A stretch of 64,000 nt of DNA from Algihabitans albus (GTDB lineage: Bacteria > Pseudomonadota > Alphaproteobacteria > Kiloniellales > DSM-21159): the NCBI RefSeq assembly GCF_003572205.1, contig NZ_QXNY01000006.1, forward strand, positions 1-64,000, given 5' to 3'. Of this stretch, positions 11,511 to 19,799 are shown piece by piece (position 1 is the stretch's first letter; every line of letters begins with the position of its first letter). The position numbers and the translations under genes were made by a program. The notes below the pieces were generated by a model. It was not told where the DNA came from. It saw only the letters and a program-made list of their open reading frames with translations, and did no database searches.

Positions 11511-12383
11511 ATGCCGACGAAAATCGAAAAAGACCGGCTGACCGGCAAGGACACGACCGGCCACGAGTGGGACGGCATCAAGGAGCTCAACACGCCGCTG
11601 CCGAAGTGGTGGCTCTACGTGTTCTACGCCTGCATCGTCTGGTCGATCGGCTATATGGTGCTCTATCCAGCGATCCCGCTCGGCACCACCTACACCAAGG
11701 GCCTGCTCGGCTGGTCGAGCCGCGATCAGGTGCGCGATCAGATCGCCGATGCCCGCGAGCGCCAGGGCGAGTTCCTGGTCGGCGTGCAGGAGGCCTCGCT
11801 GGAGGAAATCCGCGCCGACAGCACGCTCTTCACCTTCGCCCAGCGCGGTGGCGCGATCGCCTTCGCCGACAACTGTTCGGCCTGCCACGGCGCCGGCGGG
11901 CAGGGCAACGAGGGCGGTTTCCCGGTTCTGGCCGACGACGCCTGGATCTGGGGCGGCTCGCTCGACGCCATTCACCAGACCATCGCCCACGGCGTGCGCT
12001 GGGAAGACGACCTCGATACCCGCTTCAACATGATGCCGGCCTACGGCGACGGCCTGCTCGCCGATGAGGAGATCGAGCAGGTTGCCGACTATGTGCTCTC
12101 GCTTTCGGGCGGCGCGCCCGAGGGCGCGGATCTGGCGCCGGGTGCCGAGATCTACGCCATCCAGTGTTCAGCCTGTCACGGCGAGCAGGGCGAGGGCCTG
12201 ACCGATCTGGGCGGCCCGAACCTCAGCGATGCCATCTGGCTCTACGGCGGCGAGCGTGACGAGGTCGTCGCGCAGATCGTCAATCCGCAGCATGGCGTGA
12301 TGCCGTCCTTCGCGGGCCGGCTCGAGAGCGAGACCGTCAAGATGCTGGCCATCTACGTGCATTCGCTGGGCGGTGGCCAGTAA
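11511..12383 (+). CDS. ccoP: cbb3-type cytochrome c oxidase subunit III (dihaem cytochrome c)
   Basis: A 290-residue dihaem cytochrome c anchored by a central helix (about 35-55). Haem sites are C122-S-A-C125-H126 and C219-S-A-C222-H223, and FNMMPAYGDGLL contains a methionine suitable as a distal ligand. It collects electrons from the bc1 complex or soluble cytochrome c and delivers them to CcoO. It is last in ccoNOQP. Confidence 0.97.
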   Translation: MPTKIEKDRLTGKDTTGHEWDGIKELNTPLPKWWLYVFYACIVWSIGYMVLYPAIPLGTTYTKGLLGWSSRDQVRDQIADARERQGEFLVGVQEASLEEIRADSTLFTFAQRGGAIAFADNCSACHGAGGQGNEGGFPVLADDAWIWGGSLDAIHQTIAHGVRWEDDLDTRFNMMPAYGDGLLADEEIEQVADYVLSLSGGAPEGADLAPGAEIYAIQCSACHGEQGEGLTDLGGPNLSDAIWLYGGERDEVVAQIVNPQHGVMPSFAGRLESETVKMLAIYVHSLGGGQ

Positions 12384-12474
12384 CGGCGGCCGCTAGCCGG
12401 CAGGCGACGATCCGGACCAGAGTTCACCGGGCGCCCCGAATGGACGGGCGCGCGGAGAGACGGGCGCTCTAGAC

Positions 12475-12493
12475 GCCCCGGCCCGGCCGGGGC
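12475..12493. terminator. GC-rich hairpin between ccoP and ccoG
   Basis: A perfect 8-bp stem (12475-12482 with 12486-12493) around a CCG loop lies in the 143-bp gap between ccoP and ccoG. No T-tract follows. It may be a partial terminator or a processing point that sets apart expression of the structural operon and the assembly operon ccoGHIS. Confidence 0.4.
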
Positions 12494-12526
12494 CCTCACC
12501 CAACAGGCGCTGGGAGCGAAAGCAGA

Positions 12527-14068
12527 ATGGCCGAAGCGCTACGCAAAACCGACGGGGTCCTGCCGGAGCCGCCCGAGCGGCTGGTCGATCTCGCCGCGTC
12601 CAACGTGGAGGACGAGGCGGCGGTTTCCTGGAAGGAAGCCGAGAACCCGGACTCGCCGCTCTACGCCGACCGCATCAAGGTTCAGCCGCGTGACGTGCGC
12701 GGCCCGATCCGGCGCATCAAGTGGGCCGTGCTGGGGCTGCTGCTGGCGATCTACTACATCACGCCCTGGATCCGCTGGGACCGGGGCCCGGACTCGCCCG
12801 ACCAGGCGGTGCTGATCGATATCGCCGGCGCGCGTGCCTACTTCTTCTTCATCGAGATCTGGCCGCAAGAGGTCTACTACCTGACCGGCCTGCTGGTGCT
12901 CGGCGCCGTCGGCCTGTTCTTCGTCACCTCCCTGTTCGGCCGCGTCTGGTGCGGCTACACCTGTCCGCAGACGGTCTGGACCGACCTTTTCATGTGGGTT
13001 GAGCGCAAGATCGAGGGCGACCGCAATGCGCGCCTGCGTCTGGACAAGCAGCCGCTGTCGGGCGGCAAGCTGCGCAAGCGGGTCGCCAAGCATGCGGCCT
13101 GGCTGCTGATCGCGCTCGTTACCGGCGGGGCCTGGATCATGTACTTCCAGAATGCGCCCACGCTGGTGGCGGAGTTCTTCACCGGCCAGTCCTCGACCGG
13201 CACCTATTTCTTCGTCGGTCTCTTCACCGCCACGACCTACCTCCTGGCCGGCTGGTCGCGAGAGCAGGTCTGCACCTACATGTGCCCCTGGCCGCGCTTT
13301 CAGGCCGCGATGTTCGACGAGGACACGCTGGTCGTCACCTACCAGCGCTGGCGCGGCGAGCCGCGCGGCAAGCACAAGAAGGGCGAGACCTGGGACGGCC
13401 GCGGCGACTGTATCGACTGCACCGCCTGTGTCGCCGTCTGTCCGACCGGCATCGATATCCGCGACGGCCAGCAGCTCGAGTGCATCGGCTGCGGCCTCTG
13501 CATCGATGCCTGCAACGAGGTGATGGAGAAGATCGGCCGGCCCAAGGAGCTGATCACCTTCGACACCGAGGCGAACCAGATCGCCCTGGAGGCCGGTGAG
13601 CCGAAGCCCAAGTGGAAGATCCTGCGCCTGCGTACGCTCTTCTACGCCATGCTGTTCCTCGGCGTCGCCGCCGCGATGCTGGTGACCTACGTCACCCGTG
13701 CCACCGTCGACGTCAATGTGCTGCACGACCGCTCGCCGCTTTTCGTGACGCTGTCGAACGGCGACATCCGCAACGGCTACAGCATCAAGATCCTCAACAT
13801 GACCCGCGAGCCGCGCAGCTTCCGCCTGACCTACGAGCTGGGCGACGGCATCGCCGGCTCCAGCCTGGACGTGGTCAACCTGGAAAGCACGGGCGAGACC
13901 GCCACCCTGACGGCGGCGTCCGACTCGGTCGCCACCTATCAGGTCTATATCCGCACCCCGGCGGAGGCCCTGACCGGTGAGTCCGTGCCGATCCTGTTCC
14001 AGATCAGTGACCCCTCGCGGGGAGATCTGGTAACCTACGAGAGCGTCTTCAGAGGACCGGATAAATGA
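12527..14068 (+). CDS. ccoG: Cytochrome c oxidase accessory protein CcoG (RdxA/FixG)
   Basis: A 513-residue polyferredoxin-type membrane protein needed for copper delivery to cbb3 oxidase. RdxA/CcoG is known as a cupric reductase. There are about five membrane helices. Cys motifs include VWCGYTCPQTVWTDLFMWVERKIEG in the membrane part and two ferredoxin-like clusters in CIDCTACVAVCPTG and CIGCGLCIDACNEVM. An immunoglobulin-like C-terminal domain follows. The stop overlaps ccoH by 4 bases. Confidence 0.96.
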   Translation: MAEALRKTDGVLPEPPERLVDLAASNVEDEAAVSWKEAENPDSPLYADRIKVQPRDVRGPIRRIKWAVLGLLLAIYYITPWIRWDRGPDSPDQAVLIDIAGARAYFFFIEIWPQEVYYLTGLLVLGAVGLFFVTSLFGRVWCGYTCPQTVWTDLFMWVERKIEGDRNARLRLDKQPLSGGKLRKRVAKHAAWLLIALVTGGAWIMYFQNAPTLVAEFFTGQSSTGTYFFVGLFTATTYLLAGWSREQVCTYMCPWPRFQAAMFDEDTLVVTYQRWRGEPRGKHKKGETWDGRGDCIDCTACVAVCPTGIDIRDGQQLECIGCGLCIDACNEVMEKIGRPKELITFDTEANQIALEAGEPKPKWKILRLRTLFYAMLFLGVAAAMLVTYVTRATVDVNVLHDRSPLFVTLSNGDIRNGYSIKILNMTREPRSFRLTYELGDGIAGSSLDVVNLESTGETATLTAASDSVATYQVYIRTPAEALTGESVPILFQISDPSRGDLVTYESVFRGPDK

Positions 14069-14562
14069 GGGCTCTGCTGCACAATCTGACCCGCGAAGGG
14101 CGCTGGATTCCCTGGCTCTTCGTCGCCTTCTTCCTGGTGGTCTTCGCGGCCAACGGGATCATGGTGACGGTCGCGCTCTCGACCTGGACCGGCCTGACCA
14201 CGGAGACCCACTACCGCGACGGCATCGAGTACAACCGGCGTCTCGCCGCGGTGCAGCGGCAGGAAGCGCTCGGCTGGGACGTGACCGTCCGGTCGGAAAC
14301 GCTGGAGAACGGGGTGCTCGACTTCGCGGTCGCCGTGACCGGCCCGGAGGGTCAGCCGCTCTACCCGGACCGGGTTGCGGTGGCCTTCGTTCGTCCGACC
14401 AGCGAGGGTTTCGATTCCCGCCACGAATTGCAGCTGCGCGCCGACGGCAGCTACGGCACCTTCGTCGATCTGCCGCTGGACGGAGTCTGGGACGCACGGG
14501 TGACGGTGGAGGAACACGGCCGGCGCCACCAGAGCGGCCAACGGCTCTTCGTCGAGCGCTAG
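14065..14562 (+). CDS. ccoH: cbb3 oxidase assembly protein FixH/CcoH
   Basis: A 165-residue protein with one N-terminal membrane helix (about 13-35) and a periplasmic beta-rich domain of the FixH family. It starts with an ATG overlapping the ccoG stop and ends 7 bp before ccoI. CcoH stays bound to the oxidase during assembly. Confidence 0.93.
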   Translation: MRALLHNLTREGRWIPWLFVAFFLVVFAANGIMVTVALSTWTGLTTETHYRDGIEYNRRLAAVQRQEALGWDVTVRSETLENGVLDFAVAVTGPEGQPLYPDRVAVAFVRPTSEGFDSRHELQLRADGSYGTFVDLPLDGVWDARVTVEEHGRRHQSGQRLFVER

Positions 14563-14569
14563 GGCCGAA

Positions 14570-16795
14570 ATGGCGCTCGTCCATCCCGCCGCAGATGCCG
14601 CCGCCGAGGCTGAGGCGGAAGAGGGCCGCGCCGATGTGACGTCCTACGTCCAGCGGGACGAGGCCGGAACCCGCCGCCTGCATCTGATGGTCGAGGGGCT
14701 GCATTGCGGCGGCTGCGTGCGCAAGATCGAATCCGCCTTGCAGCCGCTGGAAAGCGTGCGTGAAGCGCGGGTGAACCTTACCACCCGCCGCATGGTGCTG
14801 GCCTGGGACGGACCGGCGGCCCAGGGTGGCGAACTGACCCGCAAGGTCGAGAATCTCGGCTTCAAGGTCATGCCCTACGAGCCGGCGCGCCTGACCGCCG
14901 ACGATGCCCGGCAGGAGCGCGAGCTGCTGCGCTGCATGGCCGTCGCCGGCTTCGCCGCCGCCAACGTCATGCTGCTGTCGGTCGCCGTCTGGGCCGGTCA
15001 TGTCGACGGGATGGGGCCGGCGACCCGCACCCTCATGCATTGGTTCTCGGCCTTGATCGCCATGCCGGCCATCGTCTACGCCGGACGGCCCTTTTTCCGC
15101 TCGGCCCTGACCGCGCTGAAGGCGCGCACCACCAACATGGACGTGCCGATCTCGCTGGCCGTGCTGCTCGCCTCCGGCATGTCGCTGGTCGAGACCATGA
15201 ACCTGGGCAAGCACGCCTACTTCGATTCCGCCGTCATGCTGCTCTTCTTCCTGCTGATCGGCCGCTACCTGGACCGGCGCGCGCGGGGCAAGGCCCGTTC
15301 GGCCGCCGAGCGCTTGCTGTCCCTGGGCGCTCAGGCGGTTACGGTGATCGGCGAGGGCGGCAAGCGCTTGCTGCTCAAGCCCGAGCAGGTCGAGCCCGGC
15401 ATGCAGGTTCTCGCGGCGGCCGGCGAGCGCATCGCCGTCGACGGCCGCGTCCTCTCCGGCGAAAGCGAACTGGACAGCAGCCTGATTACCGGCGAGAGCC
15501 TGCCACGCCGCGCCGTCATGGGCGACCGGGTCTTCGCTGGCACGCTGAACATGGCCGCGCCCCTGACACTGGAGGTGACGGCCACCGGCGAGAAGACCCT
15601 GCTGGCCGAGATCGTGCGCCTGATGGAGGTGGCCGAGCAGCGCCGCGCGCGCTTCGTCAGCCTGGCCGACCGCATGGCCCGGGTCTACGCGCCGGTGGTG
15701 CATTTGCTGGCACTCTTCACCTTCCTCGGCTGGTGGCAGTTCGGCGGGTTGGAGTGGCAGCCGGCGCTGATGATCGCCATCGCCGTGCTGATCATCACCT
15801 GCCCCTGCGCGCTCGGCCTGGCCGTCCCGGCGGTCCAGGTGATCGCCAGCGGCCGGCTGCTGCGCAAGGGCCTGCTGCTGAAATCGGGCACCGCCCTGGA
15901 GCGTCTGGCCGTGGTCGACAGCGTGGTCTTCGACAAGACCGGCACGCTGACCCTGGGCCGGCCGGAACTGGTCGATCTCGTGATCGAGCCGGAGGCGCTG
16001 GAGCTGGCGGCCTCCCTGGCCGCCACCAGCCGCCATCCCCTGGCGCGCGCGGTGGCCCGCGCCGCGCCCGACGTGCCGGCTGCGGAAGGCGTGAAGGAGA
16101 TACCCGGTTGCGGCCTGCTGCTCGACACGCCCGCCGGAGAGCTGCGCCTCGGCAGCCGCCGTTGGACGGCCGTTCCCGGCGATGCGGCCGGTGCGGAGCT
16201 CGAGGAAGGGCCGGAACTCTGGCTGACCCGCCCGGGCAAGCCGCCCCGGCGCTTTGCCTTCACCGACCGGGCCCGACCCGACGCCGCCAAGGTGGTGGCG
16301 GAGCTGAAGCGGCAGGGGCTTCAGGTCGAGCTGCTCTCGGGCGACCGTACGCCCACCGTGGCCGCCGTGGCGGCGGAGCTGGATGTTCCGGTCTGGCGGG
16401 CCGAGCTGGCGCCCGGCGACAAGGTGGCGCGCCTGGAGGCCCTGGTCGCGGAGGGTCGCAAGGTCCTGATGGTCGGCGACGGTCTGAACGACGCGCCGGC
16501 CCTGGCCGCCGCCTCGGTCTCTCTCTCGCCCTCAAGTGCGGTGGACATCAGCCAGACGGCGGCGGACGCGGTCTTTCAGGGCGACGCCCTGACCCCGGTG
16601 CTGGACTTGCTGGAGGTGGCCAAGCGGTCCGACCGCCTGGTCAAGCAGAACTTCGGGCTGGCGCTGGCCTACAACCTCTGCGCCATTCCGCTCGCGGTCG
16701 CCGGTTTCGTAACGCCGCTGATCGCCGCCGCCGCCATGAGCGGCTCCTCCATCATCGTCATCTGCAACGCCTTGCGTCTGGCCGGTCGCAAGTAA
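14570..16795 (+). CDS. ccoI: Cu(+)-exporting P-type ATPase for cbb3 assembly (FixI/CcoI)
   Basis: A 741-residue P1B-type copper ATPase (CopA2/FixI class) that moves copper to the periplasm for cbb3 maturation. An N-terminal heavy-metal domain has H45-C46-G-G-C49. The membrane CPC motif is C411-P-C413, the phosphorylation motif is D455-K-T-G-T-L-T, and the hinge motif is GDGLNDAPAL. A TGES actuator motif is seen near residue 307. Eight membrane helices are expected. The short histidine-poor N-terminus and its place after ccoGH support FixI rather than detoxifying CopA. Confidence 0.96.
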   Translation: MALVHPAADAAAEAEAEEGRADVTSYVQRDEAGTRRLHLMVEGLHCGGCVRKIESALQPLESVREARVNLTTRRMVLAWDGPAAQGGELTRKVENLGFKVMPYEPARLTADDARQERELLRCMAVAGFAAANVMLLSVAVWAGHVDGMGPATRTLMHWFSALIAMPAIVYAGRPFFRSALTALKARTTNMDVPISLAVLLASGMSLVETMNLGKHAYFDSAVMLLFFLLIGRYLDRRARGKARSAAERLLSLGAQAVTVIGEGGKRLLLKPEQVEPGMQVLAAAGERIAVDGRVLSGESELDSSLITGESLPRRAVMGDRVFAGTLNMAAPLTLEVTATGEKTLLAEIVRLMEVAEQRRARFVSLADRMARVYAPVVHLLALFTFLGWWQFGGLEWQPALMIAIAVLIITCPCALGLAVPAVQVIASGRLLRKGLLLKSGTALERLAVVDSVVFDKTGTLTLGRPELVDLVIEPEALELAASLAATSRHPLARAVARAAPDVPAAEGVKEIPGCGLLLDTPAGELRLGSRRWTAVPGDAAGAELEEGPELWLTRPGKPPRRFAFTDRARPDAAKVVAELKRQGLQVELLSGDRTPTVAAVAAELDVPVWRAELAPGDKVARLEALVAEGRKVLMVGDGLNDAPALAAASVSLSPSSAVDISQTAADAVFQGDALTPVLDLLEVAKRSDRLVKQNFGLALAYNLCAIPLAVAGFVTPLIAAAAMSGSSIIVICNALRLAGRK

Positions 16796-16895
16796 GACGC
16801 CCCGGGCGCCGGCATTGGGGACAAAGCTGTGCGGCCGTCGCCGGGCGCCAGGAATGGCTTGAGGTCGTCCCGATCCGGTCCGATATGATGACGGC

Positions 16896-17048
16896 ATGGA
16901 CGTCCTCATCTACCTGATCCCCGCTGCCCTCTTCCTCGGCCTGCTCGGCCTCGGCGCCTTCCTCTGGTCCCTGAAGAAGGGCCAGTACGAAGACCTGGAC
17001 GGCGCGGCCGAGCGGATCCTCTTCGATGAGGACGACGAGAAACCCTGA
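16896..17048 (+). CDS. ccoS: cbb3 oxidase assembly protein CcoS (50 residues)
   Basis: A 50-residue small protein read directly from the sequence: ATG at 16896, TGA at 17046-17048. It has one membrane helix (LIYLIPAALFLGLLGLGAF), then the typical FixS pattern LWSLKKGQYEDLDGAAERIL and an acidic tail DEDDEKP. CcoS/FixS is needed for haem and copper insertion into CcoN. It lies 100 bp after ccoI and completes ccoGHIS. It is short enough to be missed by automatic ORF cut-offs. Confidence 0.95.
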   Translation: MDVLIYLIPAALFLGLLGLGAFLWSLKKGQYEDLDGAAERILFDEDDEKP

Positions 17049-17069
17049 GCGGCGCGGCGGCTCGAGCTG

Positions 17070-17699
17070 CTAGACCAACTGAGCGAAGCGGCCGAGGAAG
17101 TCCGCCTTGGCCTGCGGCGGGGCGACGGGCTCCAGCGGCCAGGCCAGAATCTCGACCGCCGCCTTGCCGCGCGGGCGGGCGAAGATCTTATCGGCCGCCG
17201 GACGCTCGAAGCCGGCGAGCTGGGTCGCCTCCATGTAGGCGGCGATGCCGTCGGCGCGCTTGATCAGGGCGGCGATGCGCTCGGGCAGCAGCGCCGGCAG
17301 GCCGAAGCGCAGGTGGATCGCCTGCATCAGGCGATGCTCGAGCTGCTTGTAACCAGGGCCGACCGCCGCCTTGAAGGGGGTGATCAGGTCCCCGACCACG
17401 TACTCCGGCGCGTCGTGCAGCAGCGCCGCGAGCTGCCAGGCCTGCCCCAACCGCGGATCCAGGCGCCGGACGATCCGGTCCACCAGCAGGCTGTGCTGCG
17501 CCACGCTGTAGGCCCAGTCGCCGGAGGTCTGGCCGTTCCAGCGCGCCACCCGCGAGAGGCCCTGGGCGATGTCCTCGATCTCCACGTCCAGCGGCGAGGG
17601 ATCGAGCAGATCCAGCCGCCGGCCCGACAGCATGCGCTGCCAGGCGCGCGGTGCGGGCGCTGCCGGGGAGACGGTTTTCGCTTTGGGGGCGCTCGACAT
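17070..17699 (-). CDS. HD-domain phosphohydrolase (YfbR-like)
   Basis: A 209-residue HD-superfamily metal phosphohydrolase resembling YfbR 5'-deoxynucleotidases. It shows SVAQHSLLVDRIV (first His), LLHDAPEYVVGDLITPFK (the HD pair followed by E and the GDxxxPxK signature) and a late Asp in KRADGIAAYMEA. I chose the ATG at 17699. The longer frame to 17777 would cross a strong palindrome, and homology-like sequence begins only at RAWQRMLSGRRLDLLDP. The gene is convergent with ccoS and divergent from the RidA gene. Confidence 0.8.
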   Translation of the reverse strand: MSSAPKAKTVSPAAPAPRAWQRMLSGRRLDLLDPSPLDVEIEDIAQGLSRVARWNGQTSGDWAYSVAQHSLLVDRIVRRLDPRLGQAWQLAALLHDAPEYVVGDLITPFKAAVGPGYKQLEHRLMQAIHLRFGLPALLPERIAALIKRADGIAAYMEATQLAGFERPAADKIFARPRGKAAVEILAWPLEPVAPPQAKADFLGRFAQLV

Positions 17700-17708
17700 G
17701 GCGCCGCA

Positions 17709-17775
17709 GACTAGAGGCAATTGCAATCCTCTGGAATCGCAAAGCGATTCCAATGGAGGACGATCCAGTCTAGTC
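17709..17775. repeat. Palindromic element in divergent gap
   Basis: The inner hairpin is TGGAATCGC (17732-17740), AAA, GCGATTCCA (17744-17752). Outer arms GACTAGA (17709-17715) and TCTAGTC (17769-17775) are also complementary. It lies between the HD gene and the RidA-like gene, so it may be a cruciform-type repeat or an operator region. CTAG tetramers at both ends are notable because CTAG is usually rare in proteobacteria. Confidence 0.5.
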
Positions 17776-17852
17776 ATTGGCCTTTGAACGGTTCCGCGCT
17801 TCGCCGTCCTGGCACGCGCGCGGCGAACTTAACCGAATTCAGGAGGGAACGA

Positions 17853-18194
17853 GTGATCGAGCGTATCGAGATCGGTGAGCGGATGAGCAAGATCGTCAAG
17901 CATAACGGCACGGTCTATCTCTGCGGTCAGGTCGGAGACGGCGCCTCCGTCGCCGCGCAGACCCGGGATTGTCTGGAGCGCGTGGATGCGCTGCTCGCGC
18001 GCGCCGGATCGTCCAAGGACCGGATCCTGCAGACGATCATCTGGCTCGCCGACATGGCTGATTTCGCGGAGATGAACGAGGTCTGGGATGCCTGGGTTCC
18101 CGAAGGGAACACGCCGGCCCGCGCCTGCGGCGAGGCTCGCCTCGCACGGCCGGAGCTGCGGGTCGAGATCATTGTGACGGCCGCCTGCGATTGA
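17853..18194 (+). CDS. RidA/YjgF family protein
   Basis: A 113-residue member of the RidA family of enamine/imine deaminases and related proteins. It has the [33 protein letters not shown] and [18 protein letters not shown] segments. I chose GTG 17853 because AGGAGGG lies 6 bases upstream (17841-17847); the open frame continues further up without a better start. The family arginine before the last strand appears in [13 protein letters not shown]. The substrate is unknown. Confidence 0.85.
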   Translation: MIERIEIGERMSKIVKHNGTVYLCGQVGDGASVAAQTRDCLERVDALLARAGSSKDRILQTIIWLADMADFAEMNEVWDAWVPEGNTPARACGEARLARPELRVEIIVTAACD

Positions 18195-18269
18195 TGTCGC
18201 GGGACGGCCGTGCTGCGGTTGCCCTGGACCGGGAGCGCCGGAGGAACCGGCGGCGGGCACCCGGTCCGG

Positions 18270-18626
18270 TCAGGACGTTGCCGTTTGGGCCTCCTGGGCC
18301 ACGCGGCGCGTCTTGAAGCTATGTCCCCAGTCCTGCATCTGGCGCAGGATCGGCTCCAGCGTGCGCCCGAAGGGCGTCAGGCAGTACTCGACCCGGGGCG
18401 GCACCTCCGCGTAGACATGGCGGGAGATCACGCCGTCCGCCTCCAGCTCGCGAAGCTGCAGGGTGATCATGCGCTCCGTCGCGTTGGGCGTCAGGCGGCA
18501 GAGTGCGCCGAAGCGCTTGCTGCCGTCGAGCAGGTGGCAGACCAGAACCGGCTTCCAGCGGCCGCCGATCACGCAGAGCGTCGCCTCCACATCGCAACCG
18601 GTCTTCCAATCGTAACTGCGTGCCAC
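18270..18626 (-). CDS. HxlR-family transcriptional regulator
   Basis: A 118-residue winged-helix regulator of the HxlR family. The redox-type N-terminal Cys (C11 in KTGCDVEATLCVIGGRWKPVLVCHLL) and a second cysteine at C18 are present. The family FGALCRLTPNATERMITLQLRELEADGVI recognition region follows. GTG start. It is divergent from the alcohol dehydrogenase gene with an inverted-repeat operator between them, so it probably controls itself and that gene. Members often sense aldehydes, quinones or oxidants. Confidence 0.92.
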   Translation of the reverse strand: MARSYDWKTGCDVEATLCVIGGRWKPVLVCHLLDGSKRFGALCRLTPNATERMITLQLRELEADGVISRHVYAEVPPRVEYCLTPFGRTLEPILRQMQDWGHSFKTRRVAQEAQTATS

Positions 18627-18654
18627 AGCCGGTCTCCCGTCGCCATTTCGTCTA

Positions 18655-18674
18655 TACTTACAAAAATGTAGGTA
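18655..18674. promoter_or_regulatory. Candidate HxlR operator
   Basis: The inverted repeat TACTTACA-AAAA-TGTAGGTA (one mismatch between arms) lies in an AT-rich pocket between the HxlR gene and the alcohol dehydrogenase. The TTAC/GTAA-type half-sites match the general form of HxlR/YodB-type operators. It sits 29 bp before the HxlR start. Confidence 0.7.
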
Positions 18675-18770
18675 CTTGTCAAAAAATCATAAAAGGCGCA
18701 TTTCGACGTCATGGAGACCCTGAGCCACAGACCTGATGCGAGTCGCCTACGCGACGTTAAGGAGAGTCAG

Positions 18771-19781
18771 ATGCGTGCCTATGAGCTGATCGACGGAAAC
18801 GACGTGACCGCCCTCGCGATCAAGGATCGGCCGGTTCCGCAAGCCGAAGCGGGTCAGGTGGTGATCGACGTCAAGGCCTGTTCGCTGAACTACCGCGACC
18901 TCCTGATCGTCAAGGGAAACCACGCGGCTCGAACGGGCGGCGTCGTGCCTCTGTCCGACGGCGCCGGGGTGATCTCCGCGGTTGGCGCCGGGGTTCGGGG
19001 CCTCGCCGTCGGCGACAGGGTGGCCGGTGCCTTCATGCCCGACTTCACCGCCGGCGTCCTGACCCCGGACTTGCAGGCCGGTTCCCTGGGCGGCGCCGTC
19101 GACGGGATGCTGGCGGAGCAGGTCGTCCTGCCCGCCCATGGCGTCGTCGAGATCCCGGAGCATCTCTCCTTCGCGGAAGCCGCCACCTTGCCCTGCGCCG
19201 GTGTGACCGCCTGGTACGCCCAGTTCGTCGGCGCGAACCTGCGGCCCGGCCAGACCGTGCTTCTGCTCGGAACCGGCGGCGTCTCCATCTTCGCCCTGCA
19301 GTTCGCCAAGCTGGCGGGTGCGCGCGTCGTCATCACCAGCTCCGACGACGCGAAGCTGTCCCGCGCCAAGGAGTTGGGGGCCGACGAGGTCGTCAACTAT
19401 CGCAAGACCGAGGACTGGCAGACGCGAGTCCTGGAGCTGACTGGCGGCCTGGGCGCCGACCATGCGGTCGAGGTCGGAGGCCCCGGAACGCTCACTAAGA
19501 CTCTGGAAGCCGTCCGTCACGGCGGCTCGATTTCCCTGATGGGCGTGCTGACGGGCATGGCGGACCAGGTCGCGACCGGCCTGATCCTCAGCAAGAACAT
19601 CAAGATCCAGGGTACCTACGTTGGCAGCGTCGCCCACTTCCGCGAGATGAACGCGGCCATCGCGCTCCACCGCCTGCGGCCGGTGGTCGACAAGATCTTC
19701 GGCTTCGAGGACGCGCCGGCCGCGCTCGCCTACCTGGAAAGCGGCAGCCACTTCGGAAAGGTCGTCGTCGCGCTGGAGTGA
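18771..19781 (+). CDS. Zinc-independent MDR-family NAD(P)-dependent alcohol dehydrogenase/reductase
   Basis: A 336-residue medium-chain dehydrogenase/reductase. The N-terminal GroES-like domain contains VKACSLNYRDLLIVKGNH and PLSDGAGVISAVGAGVRGLAVGDRV. The Rossmann motif GTGGVSIFALQFAKLAGARVV is near residue 165. The structural-zinc cysteine lobe is not visible. ATG 18771 is chosen for its AAGGAG ribosome site 7-12 bases upstream. Divergence from HxlR suggests induction by a reactive carbonyl or alcohol. The substrate is not known. Confidence 0.88.
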   Translation: MRAYELIDGNDVTALAIKDRPVPQAEAGQVVIDVKACSLNYRDLLIVKGNHAARTGGVVPLSDGAGVISAVGAGVRGLAVGDRVAGAFMPDFTAGVLTPDLQAGSLGGAVDGMLAEQVVLPAHGVVEIPEHLSFAEAATLPCAGVTAWYAQFVGANLRPGQTVLLLGTGGVSIFALQFAKLAGARVVITSSDDAKLSRAKELGADEVVNYRKTEDWQTRVLELTGGLGADHAVEVGGPGTLTKTLEAVRHGGSISLMGVLTGMADQVATGLILSKNIKIQGTYVGSVAHFREMNAAIALHRLRPVVDKIFGFEDAPAALAYLESGSHFGKVVVALE

Positions 19782-19799
19782 CCTCACGGCCTTCCGAGC

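Noticed and set aside
17070-17777. Longer HD protein starting at 17777
   Set aside because: The extra 26 residues would be encoded through a strong palindrome and show no family-like sequence. The ATG at 17699 is preferred, although an AAAGG lies before the upstream ATG.
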